The position numbers and the translations under genes were made by a program. Shown in pieces: positions 58,341 through 64,000 of a DNA stretch of 64,000 nt. Every line of letters begins with the position of its first letter. Within the stretch, counting starts at the first letter, position 1. Source of the stretch: Motacilla alba alba (lineage: Eukaryota > Chordata > Aves > Passeriformes > Motacillidae); assembly GCF_015832195.1 (NCBI RefSeq), contig NC_052026.1, forward strand, positions 13,875,619 through 13,939,618. Direction: 5' to 3'. Below the pieces are notes generated by a model. That model did no database searches and was not told where the DNA came from. It worked only from the letters and a program-made list of their open reading frames with translations.

Positions 58341-58740
58341 GCGCTGCCAGCCCGGCCCGGCCTGGCCTGGACCAGACCAGATCAGACCAGCCCGGCTCAG
58401 CCCAGCCCAGCCCAGCTCGGACCAGCCTGGCCCAGCTCAGCCCGGACCAGACCAGCCCAGATCAGCCCAGCCCAGCCCAGCCCAGCCCAGCCCAGCCCAG
58501 CCCAGATCAGACCAGCCTGGCCCAGCCCGGCCCAGCTCGGACCAGCCCAGATCAGACCAGCCTAGCCCTGCCCGGCCCGGACCAGACCAGATCACACCAG
58601 CCCAGCCCAGCCCAGCCCAGCCCAGCCCAGCCCAGCCTGGACCAGACCAGATCAGACCAGCCCAGCCCAGCCCAGCCTGGACCAGACCAGATCAGACCAG
58701 CCCAGCCCAGCCCAGCCTGGCCCAGCCCGGCCTGGCCCAC
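58341..58740. repeat. Pentanucleotide minisatellite (CAGCC-type) with 40-bp higher-order units
   Basis: Nearly 400 bases of 5-bp units such as cagcc, cagac, cagat, tggac and cggcc, tandem throughout. Near the end a 40-bp block of eight units (cctggaccagaccagatcag onward) recurs exactly at 58636-58675 and 58676-58715. The Gln/Pro-rich and Gly/Trp-rich frames it opens are artefacts. Confidence 0.95.
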
Positions 58741-59324
58741 TCCTCTGCTGGCCCTGGGGAGGCTTTTCCGCCTGCTCCGGCCGAGCGCAGCCCGGCTCCG
58801 GTGGCGGTGCCGGCGGTGGGCACAAGGAGCCCTTTATGGGCCGCCTGCACAGCGGCTGCTTTGTGCTCTGGGCTCTGGCCGGAGCCTGGGCTCTGAAGGG
58901 TTCTGTGTGCGGAGCGGAGGGCGGCGTGTCCTCCCCTCGCTGTCCCCAAAGGCCCTCGTCACCTTTTCAACCCCCGGCTGCTGTCCCTGCGCAGGGGTCT
59001 GGCCGTGCTGGCGGTGACAGGGGGTGCCCAAGGGGTGTGGGGCGCTGCACCCCACTTGTTGTCACAGCCCACCCTCCTCCAGATGGGTGCAGGGGGACAG
59101 CTCGAGTGCTTGGCGAGCTGGGCAGCTGCAGTTTTGACCAGCTCCTGTCAGAGCTGCTGCAGAGGGAATCCTCCTGGACACATGGAAGTGCAGTCCCTGT
59201 CACTATCCCCTGCTTACCAGGGCCAGGGAGCCCTGCTGTGCTTTCCAGGCTCTTTCTTTCCCCTGTCCAAGAGGACAGTCTTAGCTGTGCAGGATGTTCA
59301 GGGCTGTGTGTTGGAAGTTGTGCC

Positions 59325-59395
59325 TGCCCATGGCAGTGAAGTTAGCACAAGATGATCCCTTCCAACCCAAAGCATTCTCTGATTCTGTGTTCAGC
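59325..59395 (+). mobile_element. CR1 LINE 3' tail
   Basis: The phrase gatgatcccttccaacccaa followed by attctctgattctgtg is the typical CR1 3' end in sense orientation. Confidence 0.7.
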
Positions 59396-59628
59396 CCATC
59401 TCCCATTTTTATGCTGGGGACCCTTCAGCGTGGCCCCAGAACAGCAGTGCTGGGAGGAGCATGGACACTGCATGACCCTGGATGGGTTCGGTAGTTCTAT
59501 CGGTAGCTCACCCCAAGCTCTGCAAGGTGACCCTGCCATTAGCACAGCCACCAGCTGTCCCCAGGAGCCTTGCCCCAGGAGGACAAAACATAGAGCAAGG
59601 AGGACACCCTTCCTACAGCCACTTTCCT

Positions 59629-59634
59629 TTTATT
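59629..59634 (-). terminator. FBLN7: Fibulin-7-like polyadenylation signal
   Basis: AATAAA on the minus strand about 310 bases after the stop codon. It is the first canonical signal and implies a short 3' UTR. Confidence 0.7.
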
Positions 59635-59943
59635 AGAGATTACAAGATACAAGATGCTGAATCTGCATGCCAAGTGCTGTTGGCTCACTCTGTCTTTCCC
59701 CTCTGTGTGCCGTGTGGGCAGAGAGGAAGGGGGCTGGCAGAGGCAGGCACCCCCAGGCCGGTCCTTCCCTTGGCCACGGGGTTTTTCCTATAGGGACACA
59801 GTTTTTGCTGTGATGGCTATGAGAAAGCATTATGGCAGAGGGATGTCTCCAATGGGACAAAAACTGGGACCGCTGAGCTGAACCTGCTCCATTCCTCCGC
59901 AGGAGAGGCCCCGGCATGGCCCCACACCTGCCTCCAGAGAGAA

Positions 59944-60304
59944 TCAAAACACATATGGGGACACAAAGGCTGTAACCTTGAAGATGTGCTTGCCCAGGAG
60001 GACTTTTTGGGAGAACTCGCTCATCTCCAGCTCCACCTCCAGCGTGGCTGGCCCCGCCACGGGGCTGGTGAGCAGCAGCTCTCCCGTGTGCCGGTCCGAG
60101 CGCCGCACGGCGAAGACGCCCTGGCCCCGTCCGCCCGTGATGGCGAAGCGCAGGCTGTCCCCCACGGAGCGCGTGGTGGACATCTTGAAGAGGACACGGG
60201 GCACGGTGCGGTTGGACTGGAGCGGCAGGTAGTGGAAGGAGATGGAGCTGGCAGCCAGCTGGCAGACTCGGCTGTCCATGGGGCAGGGGTTCCTCTCGCA
60301 CTGG
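59944..60304 (-). CDS. FBLN7: Fibulin-7-like exon 8: fibulin C-terminal module
   Basis: It begins QCERNPCPMDSRVCQ, includes ISFHYLPLQSN and RRSDRHTGELLL, and ends FVSPYVF with TGA at plus-strand 59944-59946. This is the globular module shared by the fibulin family. Confidence 0.95.
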
Positions 60305-63071
60305 CTGCCAGGAGAGAAGGGTGCCACCGCTCAGTGCCGTGGTTTGGCTCTCGGGGAGCTGCCCTCATCCTTGCACACAAGCCCAGCCTGTGCCACAGGC
60401 AGCATCTCCAGCCCTGCTGTCCGTCCTGTGGCAGAGCAACCCAAGACAGCCACATCCAAGTGTGCCCATCGTCGGATCTCTGCCTCATCCCTGTTTCTGC
60501 CAGGAAAATGCCATGGCTTGCAGGGACACAGCTCTGGGTGACACTCTGAGGCTGTAACTGGGTGCCACAGTCCCAGCTGAAGGTCAGGAATGGAGCCAGA
60601 TATGCCTCCCAAAGAGGAATCTGTCAGGATCAGGGATGCTCCTCTATTTGGGTGGCACAAAGCAGTTTAAGCTCAAGAGTGGGACATCTGGGAATGCTGG
60701 AAGACAGCTGATGGCACCACATGGATGTGCAGCAGAGGAAAATCAGCATCATTCCCCTCAGGCTGGAGCTCTGAGGGGGGCCAGGATCCTGGATAAAGCC
60801 ACCATATATTGGGCTGCTCCCACCTGCACCCCCAGCATCCCAGGACCATCAGGGAACCTGTCAAGCATACCTGAGCACCCCCTGTGGCAATTTGCTACCA
60901 GTGCTGGCTGCTACCCTCCCTGCTGCCCCTGGGTGACACAATACAGCCCCCAGCCCACAACAGGACCCATCACCCTGGGACAGGGCACGACACAGCCCGA
61001 GCCATGCACGGTAGGGTACTCACAAGGCAGAGGTCTTGACGTAGCTGGTGTTGTGGCGTGGCGGGGGGCACTTGGGGCGCACGCAGCGGTGGCCCCCGAA
61101 GGTGTTGATGCAGAGGTCACCCTGGCTGCAGTTGTGCTGCTTCCCAGCACACTCATTCACGTCTGTGGTGGTGACACAGGGTGAGTGGGGCTGTCCCCGC
61201 CACACTCCTCTTCCCATGGCAGGCTCCCTGCCCTGCACCCTGGGTTCTTACCCTCACAGGCATTGCGGTCAGCGTGGAGCAGATACCCAGGGGGGCAGAG
61301 GCAGCGATAGGAGCCAGGGAGGTTGAGGCAGTCATGGAGGCAAATCTGTGTCTGGGGGCTGGACTGGTAGAGCTGGCACTCATCCACATCTAGGGTGGAC
61401 AAAGTGGGGAGTGGGCAGAGGTCCCATTGCCACCAAGCCTTGGTTCTCCACCCTCCATCATCTCATCATCTTCACCCCCCCTTTTACCTTGGCACACGCC
61501 ACCAGGTTGCAGCTGGAAGCCGGTGTCACAGCTGCAGCGCCGGGAGCCCGAGCGGCCCTCGGCACAGCGGGGCTGGCGGCTGAAGGAGGTGTTGCTCAAC
61601 GTCACCCAGTCTGCAGGGGACAGCGGGTGTCATGCTGGGCATGGGGAGATGTGGGGGCCAAGGTACCGGGAGGCTGCCAGGGGAGGGGGAGACAGGTGCA
61701 GCATGGCCAGGTACTGTCCCCATGAGAATCCCCATCCTCTGGAGCCCAAACCCAGGCACCTACAGGAGTAGATGGGGCTCTGGCAGCTGGGGCCTGACCA
61801 GCCTGGTGGGCAGAGGCACGTGTAGCTCTGGTTGCCATCCACACAGGTCCCGCTGTTGGCACATGGGTTGCTGGAGCAGTCATCAATACCTAGGGAGAAG
61901 GAGCTTGTGAGCATCCGCTGGAGAGGTGCATCCTTACCCACCCCCGGTGCCCATTGCTGCAGCCTCTGGGGAGAGCAATGGAACCCCAGAGCTCAGGGTG
62001 ACAGAGGAGCCCGTCGGGAGGGCGGAGCTCATGGCACCCCAACCCTGCTCCACTTCACTTCTGCAGAAGGGTTGGGTGCCGCTCCACGTGCGGTTGTGCC
62101 GGCAGGCGCGTGTCTCCGAGCCCACCAGCTGGAAGCCGGCGTCGCAGATGAAGTGAACCTCGTGGCCCACCCGCAGGCTCCGGCCCAGCATCCGTCCATT
62201 CAGGGGTGCTGCCAGCTGCGGGCAGATCTCTGTGGACAGACAGACACGGATGGGGATGGGCACTGCCAGCCTGGAGCCAACCCCAGCCTGAGGGAGCTGG
62301 GGGTCCCTTGCCCAGGCTGTTTGTGGGGGGCCAGGGATCAGAGCTGGCCCCGTGGGGATGTCACACATGGAGGTGACAACCCAGGATTACCATTGTGTTT
62401 GGTGGCCGGTCTCTGCAGGCGGCTCTGGAGGATGGAGAGCTGGTGCCGGAGCCCGCGGGTGCCCTGCAGATGGGCGGCCTCCTGTGCCACCAGCAGCTTC
62501 TGCATCTGCCGCACCACGCTGAGCGCCTGCTGCCGGTTCAGGCATTCCTGCGGGATCATGGAGACACCTCAATCATCTGCTGGGTTCCCCTGCCACCCTG
62601 CCACAGCCCGGGAGGACCCTTTCAAGTAGGCAGCATCTTTGGGGTTGGTTTGGATGTTCTTCCCTGGAGAGAGCCCCTTCCCATCCTGGCTGGGGTCTGA
62701 CCCTGGCTCTGTGTCTGCTCCAGCCTCAGCCCCCACCTCCCGGTCCTGCTCTGGCACTTGGATGCTGTGGAGAAGCTGCATGCCCTGAGTACACATAACA
62801 TCATTTCACTGCTGCAGGGGGAAAAGCCCCATGAAGTCCCCATCCCCCTGGCCCTGGCAGCTCCACAGGTGCTGTGGCTGTGCCGTACCCCCCCCCTCCG
62901 CGCTGGTGTCGGGGTGCTGGGGTGTGAGAGGTGGGTGCTGAGCAGCCCAGAGAGGGAGGTCTGCTGGGGGGCTGGAGGGGAGGGAATGCAGGTCGTCCTT
63001 ACCTGGGAGCTGCCGAGGGGCAGCTGCAGGATGCCCAGGGCCAGCCAGGCTGGCAGTGGGATGAGGAGCAT
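59944..63071 (-). CDS. FBLN7: Fibulin-7 family secreted matrix protein
   Basis: This is an extracellular matrix and cell-adhesion glycoprotein. Eight coding exons (63071-63003, 62547-62391, 62229-62059, 61889-61764, 61610-61488, 61389-61252, 61162-61024, 60304-59944) join in phase into 427 residues, against about 439 for human FBLN7. Order: signal peptide (1-22), helical coiled-coil segment (24-75), sushi/CCP domain with four cysteines (78, 104, 118, 131), EGF domain (133-174), a Cys-rich partial EGF (175-215), a calcium-binding EGF (DVDEC, 216-261), a second (DVNEC, 262-307), and the fibulin C-terminal module (308-427). Motifs YVKTS, FQCERNPCPMDSR, ISFHYL and VSPY agree with human FBLN7 as I recall it. 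Several Asn-X-Ser/Thr sites suggest glycosylation. Human FBLN7 is on 2q13, so this may be a paralogue rather than the orthologue. Confidence 0.9.
61024..61162 (-). CDS. FBLN7: Fibulin-7-like exon 7: second calcium-binding EGF
   Basis: DVNECAGKQHNCSQGDLCIN, then HRCVRPKCPPP and NTSYVKTSA. It ends at gtgagt with two bases over. Confidence 0.95.
61252..61389 (-). CDS. FBLN7: Fibulin-7-like exon 6: calcium-binding EGF
   Basis: DVDECQLYQSSPQTQICLHD onward to GSYRCLCPPGYLL. DVDEC and the aromatic in SYRC mark a calcium-binding EGF. Confidence 0.95.
61488..61610 (-). CDS. FBLN7: Fibulin-7-like exon 5: partial EGF-like module
   Basis: It encodes WVTLSNTSFSRQPRCAEG, then CSCDTGFQLQPGGVCQ. Human fibulin-7 has the same SAFSR.PRC and HCSCEAGF pattern. 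Confidence 0.93.
61764..61889 (-). CDS. FBLN7: Fibulin-7-like exon 4: EGF-like domain
   Basis: DDCSSNPCANSGTCVDGNQS, then YTCLCPPGWSGPSC, a complete six-cysteine EGF module. Confidence 0.95.
62059..62229 (-). CDS. FBLN7: Fibulin-7-like exon 3: sushi domain
   Basis: A single-exon CCP domain: ICPQLAAPLNGRMLG, then VGHEVHFICDAGFQLVGS and TWSGTQPFC. The four cysteines and the TW.G..P.C ending are diagnostic. Confidence 0.95.
62391..62547 (-). CDS. FBLN7: Fibulin-7-like exon 2: coiled coil
   Basis: ECLNRQQALSVVRQMQKLLV and a following helix ending SILQSRLQ, after cccgcag. It matches the human CLSKQQLLSAIRQLQQLL region that precedes the sushi domain. Confidence 0.9.
63003..63071 (-). CDS. FBLN7: Fibulin-7-like exon 1: signal peptide
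   Basis: MLLIPLPAWLALGILQLPLG followed by SSQ at donor gtaagg, in phase 0. An in-frame ATG lies further upstream, but starting here gives a textbook signal peptide. Confidence 0.82.
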
Positions 63072-63660
63072 CACGCCGGGGCTGACTACAGGGGCAAGAC
63101 GCTGACGGTCCGTTTCTGCTCCCTGCTGCGCTCCTGCACTCACAGGGATTTATCTGCAGCCTGTGCCCATGTGTTTGTTGGTTTTTCCCCTGCCTGAGGC
63201 CGAGCTGTAGGAAAGTTTCCCCTTGGCACTGGCTCTAGCCTCTCCCTTCCCTTCCGTTCCTTTCCCTCTCTGCACATCAGAGGCTTTGGGGCCTTTCATG
63301 TCCCAGGGCCAGCAGATATCGGGGCCAGGCGGTGGCTGTCACGGCACTTACGGTGGTACTGGCGGTGCCGGGCTCACCACACGGCCAGTCCTGGCTCTGG
63401 GGCTCCCCGGCATGCAGAGATGCAGGATGAGGCTAATCCCGTGCACTAGCTAAGCCTGGGAAAGTCTCCTGGGAGAAAAGATGACTTCGGGGTCTGTGCG
63501 GGGGTTCTGCTCACCGGTGGGGCTGGGGCTACTGGGAGGGGTAGCCCAGGAATGCTGCAGACACACTGGACTCGACACAGCTTTCCTAGGGTGAGCTCAG
63601 CCCTGGCTGGAGTTCAGAGGGGAGCCCCAGGGTGCTGCTGCAGCCTGGAGATGGGGTGCA
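63072..63660 (-). other. Region upstream of the fibulin-7-like gene
   Basis: It is GC-rich but has no clear CpG island. The promoter and 5' UTR should lie here. The first ATG of an in-frame upstream extension is at 63143, but the downstream start fits the signal peptide better. Confidence 0.45.
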
Positions 63661-63666
63661 GCTGGT

Positions 63667-63960
63667 GTTACAGTCCACATTAATGTAAGGGTCAGCATTA
63701 GGGCTAGGGATGAGGTTAGCTTTAGGGTTAGGATTAGAGTTGGGGCTAGCATTAGTGTTAGGTTTGGAGTTAGCCAACTCCAAGTTTGAAGTTTAGTGTT
63801 TTGATTAGCATTGAAGTAATTGTTAGGGCTAAAGTTAGTTTTTTTGTTAGGGTTAATGTTAGTGTTAGGATCAGTGCCAAGGGTTCAGATTCATATTAGC
63901 GAGAGAGTTTGTACGAGAGCTGGGGTTGGCGTTAGTGCCAGTGTTCAGGCCAGGGTCAGC
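63667..63960 (+). repeat. Degenerate GTTAGG (telomere-like) repeat
   Basis: gttagctttagggttaggat and many later GTTAG/TTAGG phrases with substitutions run along nearly 300 bases. It reads as an old, diverged six-base repeat close to the vertebrate telomere unit. Confidence 0.75.
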
Positions 63961-64000
63961 TTTAGAGTCAGGCTGAGGGAACTGAAGCATTTACAGCTGG

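Larger units (their letters stand above)
56900..59610. other. Intergenic spacer between ZDHHC1 and fibulin-7-like gene
   Basis: It is repeat-dominated: a TA repeat, two CR1 copies, the pentanucleotide minisatellite and a CR1 3' tail at 59.33 kb. No coding exon is seen. HSD11B2, the human neighbour of ZDHHC1, was not recognised. Confidence 0.6.

Noticed and set aside
57829..58896. A 355-codon open frame rich in Gln-Pro-Ala
   Set aside because: It runs through a CR1 fragment and the pentanucleotide minisatellite, so it is a repeat artefact.
63072..63143. An upstream in-frame ATG extending the fibulin-7-like protein by 24 residues
   Set aside because: The extension is polar and would bury the signal peptide. 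The downstream Met gives a normal secretion signal.

Overview
This is vertebrate nuclear DNA, almost certainly from a bird. Genes are split into exons by compact introns with GT-AG borders. CR1-type LINE 3' ends, the characteristic avian repeat, are scattered across the window, and CpG islands lie near gene starts. No prokaryotic operon, CRISPR array, phage or virus is visible. I cannot name the species.

Four protein-coding genes can be assembled by eye. (1) PLEKHG4, plus strand: ten coding exons from 8470 to 16966 encode the last 826 residues of a Rho-family guanine-nucleotide exchange factor (spectrin-like segment, DH domain, PH domain, Ser-rich tail). Its N-terminal half was not recognised upstream. 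(2) TPPP3, minus strand, 31488-33327: three coding exons give a complete 176-residue tubulin-polymerisation-promoting protein. (3) ZDHHC1, minus strand, 40843 to about 56830: a DHHC palmitoyltransferase with nine recognised coding exons, a non-coding first exon and two short stretches I could not find. (4) A fibulin-7 family gene, minus strand, 59944-63071: eight coding exons give a complete 427-residue secreted protein.

From memory, human 16q22.1 runs PLEKHG4, KCTD19, LRRC36, TPPP3, ZDHHC1, HSD11B2. The window keeps PLEKHG4-TPPP3-ZDHHC1. I found no KCTD19 or LRRC36 in the roughly 12 kb between PLEKHG4 and TPPP3. The gene beyond ZDHHC1 is fibulin-7-like, whereas human FBLN7 lies on chromosome 2.

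Layout: 1-8.5 kb, no recognised exon; 8.5-20 kb, PLEKHG4 and its 3' UTR; 20-30.7 kb, intergenic with CR1 fragments and simple repeats; 30.3-34.7 kb, TPPP3 between two CpG islands; 34.7-39 kb, intergenic with an orphan CpG island near 37.3 kb; 39-56.9 kb, ZDHHC1; 56.9-59.6 kb, a repeat-rich spacer (TA repeat, two CR1 copies, a pentanucleotide minisatellite); 59.6-63.1 kb, the fibulin-7 gene; 63.6-64 kb, a degenerate telomere-like GTTAGG repeat.

The genes are neighbours rather than a pathway. The most interesting regulatory signal is that four sites matching the RFX X-box (a ciliary-gene promoter motif) all fall in CpG islands: at the ZDHHC1 promoter, upstream of TPPP3, in the orphan island, and in the island covering the TPPP3 3' end.
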